A stretch of DNA of 64,000 bases. Source: an uncultured Pelagibacteraceae bacterium (GTDB lineage: Bacteria; Pseudomonadota; Alphaproteobacteria; Pelagibacterales; Pelagibacteraceae). The stretch is from positions 1-64,000 of the forward strand of contig CACPFY010000003.1 in NCBI GenBank assembly GCA_902633335.1, written 5' to 3'. Within the stretch, counting starts at the first letter, position 1. Each line of letters starts with the position of its first letter. The notes beneath the pieces are model-generated. The model saw only the letters and a list, made by a program, of their open reading frames with translations. It was not told the origin of the DNA and did not search any database. Shown one piece after another: positions 8,236-17,911 of the stretch. The position numbers were made by a program, and so were the translations under genes.

Positions 8236-9168
8236 ATGTCAAATATCTTAATAATAAAACATGGATCGCTAGGAGATTTAATTCAGGCAAATGGGGCTAT
8301 TCAAGACATAAAAAATTCTTACAAAACATCTAAAGTCCTACTTTTAACTTCAAGGGTGTATCTAGAATTTATGTCTTCATGCCCATATATAGATGGCGTC
8401 CTTCTAGATAAACGACTACCAAGATGGAATTTATTCTATCTAAATCATTTAAAAAAATTATTAGAAAAATATCAGTTTTCACATGTCTTTGATTTACAAA
8501 ATTCTAAAAGAACTAAATTTTATAAAAAATTTTTATTAAGAAAACCTATTTGGTCTTCATCAGAAACTTCACTGGATGAAGGAGAAAAGTTGTCAGACTT
8601 TAATAAAGAATCTGTTTTATCACGAATGGAAAAACAATTAAAAAAAAGCAAAATTATAATTAAAAATACTCAAGAAATAAATTTAAGTTGGAGTATTAAA
8701 GATATTTCAAGAACTCTTAAACAGTACACAAATGGAGATTATATCTTGCTTTTTCCATTTTGTTCAAAAAAACATGTTCAAAAAAAATGGCCCTATTTTT
8801 CAGAATTAATAGTTAAAATAAAAGAAATTTATAAAAATAAATATCCAATTTTAGTAGCACCTGGACCGAATGAAATAGATGATGCAAAAAAATTGAAAGC
8901 AAAACTTGTTCTAGATAATAATGAACCAATTGATTTAAACTTTTTGGTTTCTTTAATTAATTCTGCTAAATATATAATATCTAATGATACAGGACCTGCA
9001 CATATTTGCTCTCATTTGAATAAAAAAGGTTTGGCATTATTTGGAAGTCACACCACAGCTAAAAAAGTAAATATTGGAAATACTAATTTCAAAACTATAA
9101 CTGTTGATGATTTATCTGAATTAATGGTAGATGATGTAATTAATTACATAAAAAAAAATTTAGATTAG
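8236..9168 (+). CDS. Glycosyltransferase family 9 (heptosyltransferase-like)
   Basis: GT-B fold transferase of the ADP-heptose:LPS heptosyltransferase family. The N-terminus MSNILIIKHGSLGDLIQA is the family's acceptor-side glycine motif and SNDTGPAHICSHL near residue 265 is the donor-site motif. The frame opens at 8197 but the ATG at 8236 gives the conserved N-terminus directly, so it is used here. Cytoplasmic, likely acting on LPS core or another lipid-linked glycan. Ends with a 9-bp convergent overlap with the GT4 gene. Confidence 0.87.
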   Translation: MSNILIIKHGSLGDLIQANGAIQDIKNSYKTSKVLLLTSRVYLEFMSSCPYIDGVLLDKRLPRWNLFYLNHLKKLLEKYQFSHVFDLQNSKRTKFYKKFLLRKPIWSSSETSLDEGEKLSDFNKESVLSRMEKQLKKSKIIIKNTQEINLSWSIKDISRTLKQYTNGDYILLFPFCSKKHVQKKWPYFSELIVKIKEIYKNKYPILVAPGPNEIDDAKKLKAKLVLDNNEPIDLNFLVSLINSAKYIISNDTGPAHICSHLNKKGLALFGSHTTAKKVNIGNTNFKTITVDDLSELMVDDVINYIKKNLD

Positions 9169-10251
9169 TCTTATATATTTTTTTATAATTTTATCCCAAT
9201 GAAAATTTTTTGAAAAAGTAAAAGCATTTCCACCTAACTTTTTGAAATTGTCATTATCATAAAATTTTACAATGGTTTCATAAATAGAATTTAAGTCTGT
9301 ACCATCGCACAAATATCCTGAAACTCCATCTTGAATAGCGTCTGAGGCACCACCAACTACACCGCCAATAGAACCAGTTCCATAGGCAGCTGCTTCTACA
9401 AAAGATATACCAAATCCTTCAACTGATTTTTTATAAATTACTGATGGCATTAAAAATAGATCAGATTGTTCCAATAACGCAACTTTTAAAAGTTCACTAG
9501 CTTCATTTAAAAGAAGCACTTCATTACCTAAACCTAATTCATTTTTTAAATTCTTTAAATTTTGCATTTCATTTCCATCTCCTATTGAAATATATTTAAT
9601 ATTGGGAAATCTTGGTTTTAAATTTTTAATTGTCATCAAAATATTTTGATGACTTTTTCTTTTATCAAGTCTTGCAACCGTAATTATTTTTGGAAAGCAA
9701 TTTCTGTATAATTCTTTTGCTTTATCTAAATTTCTATTATCTATTTTAATTGGGTAGTTACAGCCAGGATGGATAATTTTAATTTTTTTTTCATTTAAAC
9801 CATTTTTTACGGCAAGTTTTTTTGTGAACTCGGAATTAGAAATTACATAGTTCGCTTTATTTAAAGCTTTTAACATTCTTCTATTTATAAGAGTTCCTGT
9901 TTCGTGATTTATTTCTTTAGAATGTATTAAGCAAAATGATTTTGTGTTTTTTAAAATCATATCATCTATTTTTTCTATACTTTTCCAATGATCAAAAAAA
10001 AATGCCCTAATTGAATTTTTGAGTGAAAATTCTTTAATTAAGTTTGCTTTTCTATATTTTCTAAAAATTTTAAAACCCGAAACACGAGTAATATCAATGC
10101 CTGCATTTTTATCAAAATTACTTTCCTCTATGGTTTTTTCTGCAAATACTTTTACTGGCCCATGTTTTAAAAGAGCTAAAGCTAACCCACCCATTAAATT
10201 TTGTATTCCACCAATATCTGGAGGGAAGTTTCTTGTTGATATTACAAACAT
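9160..10251 (-). CDS. Glycosyltransferase family 4
   Basis: GT-B transferase. N-terminal FPPDIGGIQN is the acceptor-domain loop; VARLDKRKSHQ begins the donor domain; EGFGISFVEAAAYG carries the E-x7-E donor-binding pair. Length 363 aa is usual. Its start codon overlaps the stop of the upstream redoxin gene by 1 bp, so the two are co-transcribed. Donor sugar unknown; presumably part of the same envelope-glycan set as the GT9 gene it faces. Confidence 0.87.
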   Translation of the reverse strand: MFVISTRNFPPDIGGIQNLMGGLALALLKHGPVKVFAEKTIEESNFDKNAGIDITRVSGFKIFRKYRKANLIKEFSLKNSIRAFFFDHWKSIEKIDDMILKNTKSFCLIHSKEINHETGTLINRRMLKALNKANYVISNSEFTKKLAVKNGLNEKKIKIIHPGCNYPIKIDNRNLDKAKELYRNCFPKIITVARLDKRKSHQNILMTIKNLKPRFPNIKYISIGDGNEMQNLKNLKNELGLGNEVLLLNEASELLKVALLEQSDLFLMPSVIYKKSVEGFGISFVEAAAYGTGSIGGVVGGASDAIQDGVSGYLCDGTDLNSIYETIVKFYDNDNFKKLGGNAFTFSKNFHWDKIIKKYIRLI

Positions 10252-10805
10252 TATTTAATCCACTTTATGTTACAGCCCATACTTGGTAATTGTTTTTTTG
10301 GACCATTTTGTGTTTTAGAAATCATCATCATGGCTATTTTTAAATCACTTTCTCCGTTTTTTACTGGGTTGAGCTCTTTCAACTCTCTGAATCTGCCTCT
10401 ATATTGTAGTTCTAAATTTTTATTGTAACCAAAAAAATCTGGTGTACATACTGCCCCGAATTTTTTTGCGATTTCTTGATTGTGATCATACAAATATGGG
10501 AAATTAAAGTTATTTAGTTTTGAAAAAGATAACATGTTATCAAAAGAGTCCTCAGGATAATTTTTTGTATCATTCGACATAATAGCGACAGTTTTAACTC
10601 CATTTTTTTTTAACTCGTTAATATCCTCTGTTAAATCTTTAATTATTGCTTTTACATATGGACAATGATTGCAAATAAACATAATGATAGTCCCATTTTC
10701 TCCAATGCAATCATCAAGTTTGTAAAATTTATTATCTACTCCTTTTAGATTAAAATTATGAGCTTTTTCCTTAAAATTACAGATAGGGGTTTTTGTTAAG
10801 ACCAT
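10251..10805 (-). CDS. Thioredoxin-fold redoxin (AhpC/TSA-like) with CxxC
   Basis: 184-aa cytosolic protein with a thioredoxin fold: strand FICNHCPYVKA carries Cys-Asn-His-Cys (about residues 45-48) and CTPDFF holds the cis-proline loop. Belongs to a bacterial family of redoxins annotated as thioredoxin family protein; may be a thiol reductase or a peroxiredoxin-like protein. No signal peptide, so not a typical periplasmic TlpA. Co-transcribed with the GT4 gene (1-bp overlap) and divergent, with 20 bp between starts, from the gamma carbonic anhydrase. Confidence 0.8.
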   Translation of the reverse strand: MVLTKTPICNFKEKAHNFNLKGVDNKFYKLDDCIGENGTIIMFICNHCPYVKAIIKDLTEDINELKKNGVKTVAIMSNDTKNYPEDSFDNMLSFSKLNNFNFPYLYDHNQEIAKKFGAVCTPDFFGYNKNLELQYRGRFRELKELNPVKNGESDLKIAMMMISKTQNGPKKQLPSMGCNIKWIK

Positions 10806-10825
10806 AATATATTATAATTATATTA

Positions 10826-11338
10826 ATGATTTATAATTTCAACAATATAAGTCCAAAGATTGACAAAGATAGTTGGTTCGCTCCAAATTCAGTTTTGATT
10901 GGTAACGTTACTTTGAAAAAAGATGCAAACGTTTGGTTTAATGCAACTCTTAGAGGAGATGTCGAACCGATTACTGTTGGGGAAGGATCAAATATTCAAG
11001 ATGGTAGTGTAGTTCATACTGACCCTGGGTGCCCAGCTACAATTGGAAAAAATGTTACAGTAGGACATTTAGTAATGCTACATGGATGTATTATTGAAGA
11101 TGATTGTCTTATCGGAATTGGAAGTACAATTTTGAATAAAGCCAAAATAGGAAAAAATTCAATTATAGGTGCAAATGCTCTAATTACTGAGAATAAAGTA
11201 ATTCCAGAAAGATCCCTAGTTATTGGAAGTCCAGGTAAAGTTATTAGGCAAGTCACAGATGAGGAAATTAAGTATATTAAGGAAAACGCCGAGCATTACG
11301 TAAAAAATTATAAGAAGTATAAAAATTTAGGGAATTAA
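10826..11338 (+). CDS. Gamma-carbonic anhydrase family protein (left-handed beta helix)
   Basis: Hexapeptide-repeat protein of the YrdA/CaiE/gamma-CA group. Signature segments: NATLRGDVEPITVGEGSNIQ, SVVHTDPG and VGHLVMLHGC, whose His residues form the trimer-interface metal site. Length 170 aa is normal. Repeats span most of residues 10-150, ending in a short helix. May hydrate CO2, but many members lack proven activity. Its 3' end overlaps the opposing flavin-fold gene by 12 bp. Confidence 0.88.
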   Translation: MIYNFNNISPKIDKDSWFAPNSVLIGNVTLKKDANVWFNATLRGDVEPITVGEGSNIQDGSVVHTDPGCPATIGKNVTVGHLVMLHGCIIEDDCLIGIGSTILNKAKIGKNSIIGANALITENKVIPERSLVIGSPGKVIRQVTDEEIKYIKENAEHYVKNYKKYKNLGN

Positions 11339-11938
11339 CCATGAAAATTTTTTCGATCCCTCAAATTCAATTAAAGCTCTTCGATGACCTTTGGCAGCAA
11401 GATATAGCCACTCAATGCTTTTAATCTTACATCTAATTACACAAAAATTTTTATAACCTGCTTCACTTTCCTCTTTAGTAAAATCAAAGTTATCAAACTT
11501 ATTATCTAATCCTGAAGTTGGTTTTTTAGATTTTGTACCTGGACCGTTTGTAACTAAATAGCATTTCCTACTAATATGTCCTGTTTTATCCCAGGATTCT
11601 TTTGTTATTTCATCGTTATAATGTAATTTACTTTCTACCTTAATTCTAAGCTGTATTTTTTCTTTTTTCCCATAAAATAAAAGTGAGCTATAAGGATTTT
11701 TTTTGATAGTATCTATTTTAGTTGATCTTATATCACTATGGAATTGAAGAGATATATTTTTTTCATCTGCTTTTCTGAGAACAACAACTCTTCCATCCAA
11801 ATTGTTATTATCTCCACAAATAAATACAGGTGTTCTAAATTCTGAACTTCGATCATTTACTGCCCTTATGAGTAATGACCATAATTTTTTTTCTATTTCA
11901 TTGAAATCTTCGTAATAACTGACGTTTTCTACTGACAC
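11327..11938 (-). CDS. Pyridoxamine 5'-phosphate oxidase-like FMN-binding protein
   Basis: 203-aa split-barrel flavin protein related to the PNPOx Alr4036-type family. Visible: RVVVLRKADEKNISLQFHSD and RSTKIDTIKKNPYSSLLFY, matching the FMN-phosphate binding strands of PdxH-like proteins, and a C-terminal IEWLYL strand. It lacks a convincing full PdxH C-terminus, so assignment to true pyridoxine oxidase is uncertain. GTG start overlapping by 1 bp the stop of the upstream dehydrogenase, so both are translated from one message. Confidence 0.72.
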   Translation of the reverse strand: MSVENVSYYEDFNEIEKKLWSLLIRAVNDRSSEFRTPVFICGDNNNLDGRVVVLRKADEKNISLQFHSDIRSTKIDTIKKNPYSSLLFYGKKEKIQLRIKVESKLHYNDEITKESWDKTGHISRKCYLVTNGPGTKSKKPTSGLDNKFDNFDFTKEESEAGYKNFCVIRCKIKSIEWLYLAAKGHRRALIEFEGSKKFSWLIP

Positions 11939-12807
11939 TATTTTCTAAATCTTCTTATTAAGCTAGAAGTATCCCATCTTTGCCCACCCATTTTTTGTAC
12001 TTCAGCGTAATAATTATCTATTATTTTAGTTATCGGTAAAGGAGAATTATTTTTCTTTGCTTCATCCATTGCGATTTTAAGATCTTTTCTCATCCAATCG
12101 ACAGCGAAACCATAATCAAATTTATCTTCTATCATAGTCTTATGCCTATTATCCATTTGCCAAGATTGGGCTGCACCTTTTGATATAACTTCAATTACAT
12201 CGTGCATATTTAATCCTGCATTCATCCCAAAATTTATTGCTTCAGATAATCCTTGAACCAAACCAGCTATACAAATTTGATTTACCATTTTTGTTAATTG
12301 ACCGCTTCCAGATGGTCCTAAGAGTTTAATTTTTTTACTATAACAATTAATTACTGGCTCCGCTTTTTTGAATGGCTTTTCATCACCTCCTACCATAACC
12401 GTAAGTGTTCCACCTTCAGCTCCAGCCTGACCTCCAGAAATTGGAGCATCAAGAAAATCAAAGCTTTTAGATTTTGCCTCTTTGTAAAGTTCTCTAGCAA
12501 TATTTGCAGAAGCTGTTGTGTTATCTACGAAGATTGCACCTTTTTTTGCAGTTTTAAACAGTCCTTTATTTCCTAAAGTCACTTCACGTAAATCATTGTC
12601 GTTTCCAACACAAGTAAATATGAAATCACAATCTTTTACAGCATCCATGGGTGTATCAGCAATTTTTCCTTTATGATCTTTAACCCATTTTTCAGCTTTT
12701 AATTTAGTTCTATTATAAACAGTTACATTGTGACCTGCTTTTGATATATATCCTGCCATGGGATATCCCATAACACCCAAACCTATGAAAGCAACTTTAC
12801 AACTCAT
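11938..12807 (-). CDS. Beta-hydroxyacid dehydrogenase (3-hydroxyisobutyrate/tartronate-semialdehyde reductase family)
   Basis: NAD(P)-dependent reductase. Motifs in order: Rossmann GLGVMGYPMAG (residues about 9-19), substrate loop DAPISGGQAGAEGGTL, and GSGQLTKMVNQI with the catalytic Lys. 289 aa is normal. Candidate substrates are 3-hydroxyisobutyrate, tartronate semialdehyde or succinic semialdehyde; sequence alone does not decide. Its start is only 2 bp from that of the divergent MFS gene, so its promoter must lie within the MFS coding region. Confidence 0.88.
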   Translation of the reverse strand: MSCKVAFIGLGVMGYPMAGYISKAGHNVTVYNRTKLKAEKWVKDHKGKIADTPMDAVKDCDFIFTCVGNDNDLREVTLGNKGLFKTAKKGAIFVDNTTASANIARELYKEAKSKSFDFLDAPISGGQAGAEGGTLTVMVGGDEKPFKKAEPVINCYSKKIKLLGPSGSGQLTKMVNQICIAGLVQGLSEAINFGMNAGLNMHDVIEVISKGAAQSWQMDNRHKTMIEDKFDYGFAVDWMRKDLKIAMDEAKKNNSPLPITKIIDNYYAEVQKMGGQRWDTSSLIRRFRK

Positions 12808-12809
12808 AA

Positions 12810-14024
12810 ATGATTAACCTCTCTTTAAATAAAAAAGTAATTATATTCGGTTTTATATTTACATTTTTTTCAAGTTTTGGACAGAGCTTTTTTTTGGGAT
12901 TGTTTAACGCACCAATAAGAAATGAGTTAGATATTACACATGGTGAATTTGGAAACATTTATGCATTGGCAACAATTTTTTCCAGTCTTTTGCTTATATG
13001 GGTTGGAAAAAAAATAGATGAATATCAAATAATTTATTATTCTTTTTTTGTAATTATATTATTATTTCTATCTTCTTTGTTTTTCTCCTTCATAAAAAAT
13101 ATTTATTTTCTAGCTATTGGTATTTTTTTTATGAGATTTTCAGGTCAAGGTTTAATGAGTCATACTTCCACGACTACAATTTCTAGATTTTTTGAGAAAT
13201 CTAGAGGTAAGGCTTTAAGTACAATTTGGCTTGGTTTATCTTCAGCTGAATTTATTTTACCAGTACTAGTAACTTATTTATTTGTAATTTATTCATGGAG
13301 AACAGTTTGGCAATCTATTGCAATTATTATTATCATCTTTTTACCTCTTGTAGTTTTTTATACTATAAAAACTATTAAACTCGATACCAGAGAAAAAGAA
13401 AAAAACTCCAAATTAATATTTAAAGTAAAAAGCTGGAAGAGGGGAGAAGTAATTAAGGATTATAGATTTTATATATTATCACTAAATATGCTAGCTATGC
13501 CCTGGATAGCAACCGGAATATTTGTTTATCAATCTTTTATATCTAGTTCAAAGATGTGGAATATTTACACAATTCCAAAAGCATTTATGGTTTATTCTGT
13601 TGCTTCAATTATAACTTTATTTTTTTCGGGATTTTTAGTTGATAAATTTTCAAGCAGAAAACTAATACCAATAATGAACCTACCATTATTGTTAGCTATG
13701 TTTATATTAATTTATAATCAACAGGAATTTTCAGCTTATATTTTTCTAGGTTTGGTAGGTGTGTCTAATGGTTTAGCTAACGTTTTAGGCTCCTCTACTT
13801 GGGCAGAAATTTATGGAGTAAAATTTATCGGCTCTATTAAAGCTTTAACAACAGCTTTCATGGTGTTCTCCACCGCTTTTGGAACAGCAGTATTTGGATT
13901 ATTAATCGATAATGGTTTTTCTATTGAGAACATAGCCTCGATTGGAGCTATATATATTGTTTTTTCACTAGCTCTTTTAGTAGTAATAAGAAACTCTTTA
14001 GAGCCTGTTAGTATTAAAAAATAA
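12810..14024 (+). CDS. MFS transporter
   Basis: 404-aa integral membrane protein with about 12 hydrophobic segments, the central loop (residues about 190-215) rich in Lys/Glu, and MFS-type motifs after segments 2 (GKKIDEY) and 8 (DKFSSRK). Probably an inner-membrane proton-coupled carrier; substrate unknown. Gene starts are 2 bp apart from the divergent dehydrogenase, suggesting a functional link such as transport of the hydroxyacid it handles, but this is only inference. Confidence 0.85.
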   Translation: MINLSLNKKVIIFGFIFTFFSSFGQSFFLGLFNAPIRNELDITHGEFGNIYALATIFSSLLLIWVGKKIDEYQIIYYSFFVIILLFLSSLFFSFIKNIYFLAIGIFFMRFSGQGLMSHTSTTTISRFFEKSRGKALSTIWLGLSSAEFILPVLVTYLFVIYSWRTVWQSIAIIIIIFLPLVVFYTIKTIKLDTREKEKNSKLIFKVKSWKRGEVIKDYRFYILSLNMLAMPWIATGIFVYQSFISSSKMWNIYTIPKAFMVYSVASIITLFFSGFLVDKFSSRKLIPIMNLPLLLAMFILIYNQQEFSAYIFLGLVGVSNGLANVLGSSTWAEIYGVKFIGSIKALTTAFMVFSTAFGTAVFGLLIDNGFSIENIASIGAIYIVFSLALLVVIRNSLEPVSIKK

Positions 14025-14062
14025 TTGATTTATTAAGAATATTTGAATATATACTCAACTTC

Positions 14063-14551
14063 ATGGCAAGAATTACCGTAGAAGACTGTTTAGAAAAAAT
14101 TGATAATCAATATGACCTAGTTCTTTTGGCAAAAGAAAGAACTGCACAACTAAATTCTGGCTCACCTATGCTTGTTGAGGAAGACAATGATAAAAAAACT
14201 ATCATAGCACTTAGAGAAATAGGGGGTGGGAAACTATCAATAAAAGAACTTGAAAAAAATGCGATAACTAGATTACGAAAAGAACCCGACGAAGTTGAGG
14301 AACTTGAAGACACAGAAGAAGAGGTTAATGACGATTTTGAAAATTTATATAAAGGTCAAGTTTCAAAAAGCGGTATTGCAGTTTTGCCATCTAAGAGGAC
14401 TAGAAGAGCGCCAGATCAAAAACCCACTAGCAATTTAGCTAAAGAAGCTTTATCAGAACTTAAATCAGAGCAACCAGAAATTAAGCAAGAAAATTTAGAA
14501 GAAGAGCCTTTAGAACTTAAAGAAGAAATCGAAAAACCAGAAGAGAAGTAA
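14063..14551 (+). CDS. rpoZ: RNA polymerase omega subunit with long acidic tail
   Basis: Residues 1-65 ([30 protein letters not shown], then IIALREI) are the omega fold that clamps the beta-prime C-terminus. The remaining ~95 residues form a low-complexity, Glu-rich tail interrupted by a basic patch [10 protein letters not shown]; at 162 aa it is longer than most omega proteins. Overlaps dus by 1 bp (TAATG), so they are co-transcribed. Confidence 0.92.
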   Translation: MARITVEDCLEKIDNQYDLVLLAKERTAQLNSGSPMLVEEDNDKKTIIALREIGGGKLSIKELEKNAITRLRKEPDEVEELEDTEEEVNDDFENLYKGQVSKSGIAVLPSKRTRRAPDQKPTSNLAKEALSELKSEQPEIKQENLEEEPLELKEEIEKPEEK

Positions 14552-15534
14552 TGAACAAATCTATCTCTGTTGCTCCAATGATGGATTGCACTGATAAGCA
14601 TGAAATCTATTTTTTAAGTCTTATAAGCAAAAATGTTAATTTATACACTGAAATGATAGTAGCCAATGCTATTTTAAGAGGTGACAGAAATAAATTATTA
14701 TCATTCAAAAAAATTTCAAACCCAGTAATTTTGCAAGTCGGCGGTTCTAACCCGGATGAACTAGCTGAGGCATGTAAAATTTCTGAAGACTATGGTTATA
14801 AAGAAATAAATTTAAATCTGGGATGTCCAAGTAAAAAAGTCCAAAAAAATAAATTTGGAGCTTGTTTAATGCAAGAGCCCGACCTTGTGGCAAGATGTAT
14901 TGAAGCGATGGCTCATGCAACAAAACTTCCAATAACAATAAAGACAAGAATTGGTTATAACGAGGTTGAAGACTTTGAATTCTTAAAATCATTTATTCAA
15001 AAAACCAAAGACGCCGGCTCAAAAAAATTTATTATTCATGCAAGAAAAGCATTACTAAAAAAACTTAGCCCTAAAGAAAATTTAAACATCCCGCCCTTAA
15101 AATACGATTTTGTCTATAGGCTTAAAGATTATTTTAAAAATGATGAAATTATTATTAATGGAGGTATTAAAACAACAAAAGAAATAAAAAATCATTTTAA
15201 AAAAGTTGACGGAGTTATGATTGGTAGGGCTATATACCACTCTCCTTATTTACTAGCTGACATAGAAAAAGAAGTTTTTAATAACAAAAATATTCCAACA
15301 AGATCTGAAGTAATGGAAAATCTAATTCCATATATTCAAGAAGAAACTTCAAAAGGAACGCAGCTCAATCATATTATGAGACATACAGTAGGTTTATTTC
15401 ATGGACAAAATGGCTCAAGAGTCTGGAAACAATATCTTTCAAAAAATATGTGTATTAGAGATGCTGATCTTCAGAAGGTTAATCATATTATGGATCAAGT
15501 TAAAAAAACAAATCCAGTTTCTCTAGAAAGATAA
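14551..15534 (+). CDS. dusA: tRNA-dihydrouridine synthase (DusA-like)
   Basis: FMN enzyme reducing uridine in the tRNA D-loop. Motifs: N-terminal VAPMMDCTDKH, INLNLGCPSKKVQKNKFGACLM with the catalytic Cys, IKTRIGY, IHARKA, INGGI and VMIGRAIYHSPY. The pattern fits the DusA branch (U20/U20a) more than DusB or DusC. Length 327 aa is typical. Translationally coupled to rpoZ; followed after 2 bp by a TauE/SafE permease. Confidence 0.92.
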   Translation: MNKSISVAPMMDCTDKHEIYFLSLISKNVNLYTEMIVANAILRGDRNKLLSFKKISNPVILQVGGSNPDELAEACKISEDYGYKEINLNLGCPSKKVQKNKFGACLMQEPDLVARCIEAMAHATKLPITIKTRIGYNEVEDFEFLKSFIQKTKDAGSKKFIIHARKALLKKLSPKENLNIPPLKYDFVYRLKDYFKNDEIIINGGIKTTKEIKNHFKKVDGVMIGRAIYHSPYLLADIEKEVFNNKNIPTRSEVMENLIPYIQEETSKGTQLNHIMRHTVGLFHGQNGSRVWKQYLSKNMCIRDADLQKVNHIMDQVKKTNPVSLER

Positions 15535-15536
15535 TA

Positions 15537-16367
15537 TTGGATATTCTTTCTCAATCAGAAATTATTTATTTAATTTTCATTATGATTATAACAGCGGTTC
15601 CTGCCGGATTTGCTGCAGGGTTGTTTGGAATAGGCGGTGGGTTAATTACAGTTCCAATTTTATTTTATATTTTTAGCACATCTGGAATAGAGCCAAATTA
15701 TTTAATGCATTTAGCTGTTGGAACTTCATTTGGTATAATAATTCCAACCTCTATAGTTTCTGTTATGACCCATCATCAACATAAAGCGGTAGATTTTAAT
15801 ATTGTTAAAGGTTACGGAATATTTGTAGCTACTGGAGTTATTCTAGGAACAATTTTAGCTGCAAGTCTAAAAACAAAACCTTTAATTTTGTTTTTCACAA
15901 TTGTTGTTTACATTTTAGCTTTTTATTTGCTGTTCCTTAAAGAAAAAGAGGAAAACTTAGATGTAAAAATGAGCTTACCAGCGAGGTTAATTGCAGGTGT
16001 TGTTAGTGGTTTTATATCTGCACCAATGGGTATAGGAGGAGCAGTTATGAATGTTCCGATTTTAAAGTTCTTTGGTTACCCAATTAATAAAGCCATTGGA
16101 AGTGCTGCAGCTATTGGTTTTATCATTGCATTGTTTGGTGTAGTAGGTTTTTTAATATCTGGCTCGTACCTAAATGCTCAATTGCCTTTGAGTATTGGTT
16201 TTCTAAACATTCCAGCATTTTTAATATTTTTTCCAATAACAGCTTTTATGGCTAGATTGGGGGCTAAAGCTAGTCATAGAATTAACAAAAAGAAAATGAC
16301 AAAATACTTTGGTTTATTTTTAGTTGTTATAGGAACAAGATTTCTTTACGAATATTTTTCACTTTAA
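15537..16367 (+). CDS. TauE/SafE-family permease
   Basis: 276-aa inner-membrane protein with about eight hydrophobic segments in two similar halves; each half carries a GxGGG-type loop (GLFGIGGGLITVP near residue 32, and SAPMGIGGAVMNVP near 163), the family hallmark. Probably exports a sulfonate, sulfite or other small anion. The start is a TTG two bases after the dus stop; the next Met would cut into the first membrane segment. Overlaps the phosphohexomutase by 4 bp at the convergent 3' ends. Confidence 0.87.
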   Translation: MDILSQSEIIYLIFIMIITAVPAGFAAGLFGIGGGLITVPILFYIFSTSGIEPNYLMHLAVGTSFGIIIPTSIVSVMTHHQHKAVDFNIVKGYGIFVATGVILGTILAASLKTKPLILFFTIVVYILAFYLLFLKEKEENLDVKMSLPARLIAGVVSGFISAPMGIGGAVMNVPILKFFGYPINKAIGSAAAIGFIIALFGVVGFLISGSYLNAQLPLSIGFLNIPAFLIFFPITAFMARLGAKASHRINKKKMTKYFGLFLVVIGTRFLYEYFSL

Positions 16368-17806
16368 ATCTTTTGATCGTATTTTCCAATTTTACCAGTC
16401 TTTTGTAAAAGACTATCGATGAATTCAAATATTTTCTTTTTACAATTATCTGATGATGGACTCTCTGTTACTACCACTAGGGAAGGTTTATTTGAAGAAG
16501 CTCTAATTAGACCCCAAGATCCATCTTCTAAAGAAAATCTTACACCATTAACAGTTAAAACTTCTGTAATTTTTTGATTATTAATTTTAATATTTTCCTT
16601 TTGGAGTTTTTTAACTTCTTTTACCATGTCATTCACAACTTCGTATTTTTCTTCATCTTTACAGAAAGGAGCCATCGTAGGAGTTTGATATGTATTTGGC
16701 AATTCTTTCATTAACTCACTCATTTTTTTATTTCGATCATCTAATAAATGACAAACCTGTATTGCAGAATTAATGCCATCATCATAACCGTACCCCAAAG
16801 GTTGATTAAAAAAGAAATGACCACTTTTCTCAAAACCCGCTAATGCTTTTTCCGTATTTACTTTTCTTTTAATGTGTGAATGTCCTGTTTTCCAATAAAT
16901 TGTCTTACATTGATTGTCTGTTAAAATTTTATCTTTTGAGTAAAGACCGGTTGACTTAACATCCACAATAAATTTGGAGTTCTTATATTTTGGAGCTAAA
17001 TTTCTAGCTATTAATAAACCTATTTTATCAGAAAAAATTTCATTACCTTTTTCGTCGATCACCCCGCATCTATCCCCATCACCATCAAAACCAAAACCTA
17101 TATCAGCTTTATTATCTATAACAGATTTAGAAATAGCATGGAGCATTTTTAAATCCTCTGGATTTGGATTGTATTTTGGAAATGACCAGTCTAGTTTACA
17201 ATCTAATTCCAGTACATCGCAACCAATGGCCCTTAAAATATCTGGTGCAAATATTCCAGCTGTCCCATTTCCACAAGCAACTATAGCTTTAATTTTTTTG
17301 TTAATTTTATTATTTTTTATTAAATCTTGTGTGTATACATTTTTAAAGTTGTTGATTTTTTTTAAATTACCTTTACCTGATTTAAATTTATTATTAAGAG
17401 TAATATCTTTCAACTCTGACATTTCATTTGGAGCATGTGTTAATCCTTTTTTAATTCCCATTTTTACTCCGGTCCAACCATTTTCGTTATGACTAGCTGT
17501 TACCATTGCTATTGCATCAGAGTTTAAATTAAACTGAGCGAAATAAACCATTGGAGAAAGAGACAAACCAACATCCTCAACATTGCAGCCTGTCGATAAT
17601 AAACCTTCACTTAAAGCCTTTTTAATTTTCTCACTGTAAGACCTATAATCGTGGCCAACTATTACTCTTGGATTATTTTTTTTTGTATGTCCTATTATTT
17701 GAGTTCCTAGCCCTTTTCCTAAATTGGTGATTCCCTCTACATCGATGTCTTTTTCAAAGATCCACCGAGCATCGTATTCTCTAAAACCATTAGGATTGAT
17801 TTTCAT
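16364..17806 (-). CDS. Phosphomannomutase/phosphoglucomutase
   Basis: Alpha-D-phosphohexomutase interconverting hexose 6- and 1-phosphates for nucleotide-sugar supply. Active-site phosphoserine Ser105 in VTASHNENG; metal loop GFDGDGDRCG near residue 240; sugar-binding GFEKSGHFFF; C-terminal phosphate-binding RASSNKPSL. 480 aa matches AlgC/ManB-type bifunctional enzymes. It is transcribed away from nrdA, with a 187-bp shared upstream region. Exact specificity (mannose or glucose) is not determined. Confidence 0.92.
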   Translation of the reverse strand: MKINPNGFREYDARWIFEKDIDVEGITNLGKGLGTQIIGHTKKNNPRVIVGHDYRSYSEKIKKALSEGLLSTGCNVEDVGLSLSPMVYFAQFNLNSDAIAMVTASHNENGWTGVKMGIKKGLTHAPNEMSELKDITLNNKFKSGKGNLKKINNFKNVYTQDLIKNNKINKKIKAIVACGNGTAGIFAPDILRAIGCDVLELDCKLDWSFPKYNPNPEDLKMLHAISKSVIDNKADIGFGFDGDGDRCGVIDEKGNEIFSDKIGLLIARNLAPKYKNSKFIVDVKSTGLYSKDKILTDNQCKTIYWKTGHSHIKRKVNTEKALAGFEKSGHFFFNQPLGYGYDDGINSAIQVCHLLDDRNKKMSELMKELPNTYQTPTMAPFCKDEEKYEVVNDMVKEVKKLQKENIKINNQKITEVLTVNGVRFSLEDGSWGLIRASSNKPSLVVVTESPSSDNCKKKIFEFIDSLLQKTGKIGKYDQKI

Positions 17807-17911
17807 GAGTTATAAATACTAGAGAATAAAGGCATTTGTTATTAAATGTTTATTAACAAAATTTTCCACTTGCAAAAATAATAAGATGTTCTTATAATGT
17901 TCTATTGATTT

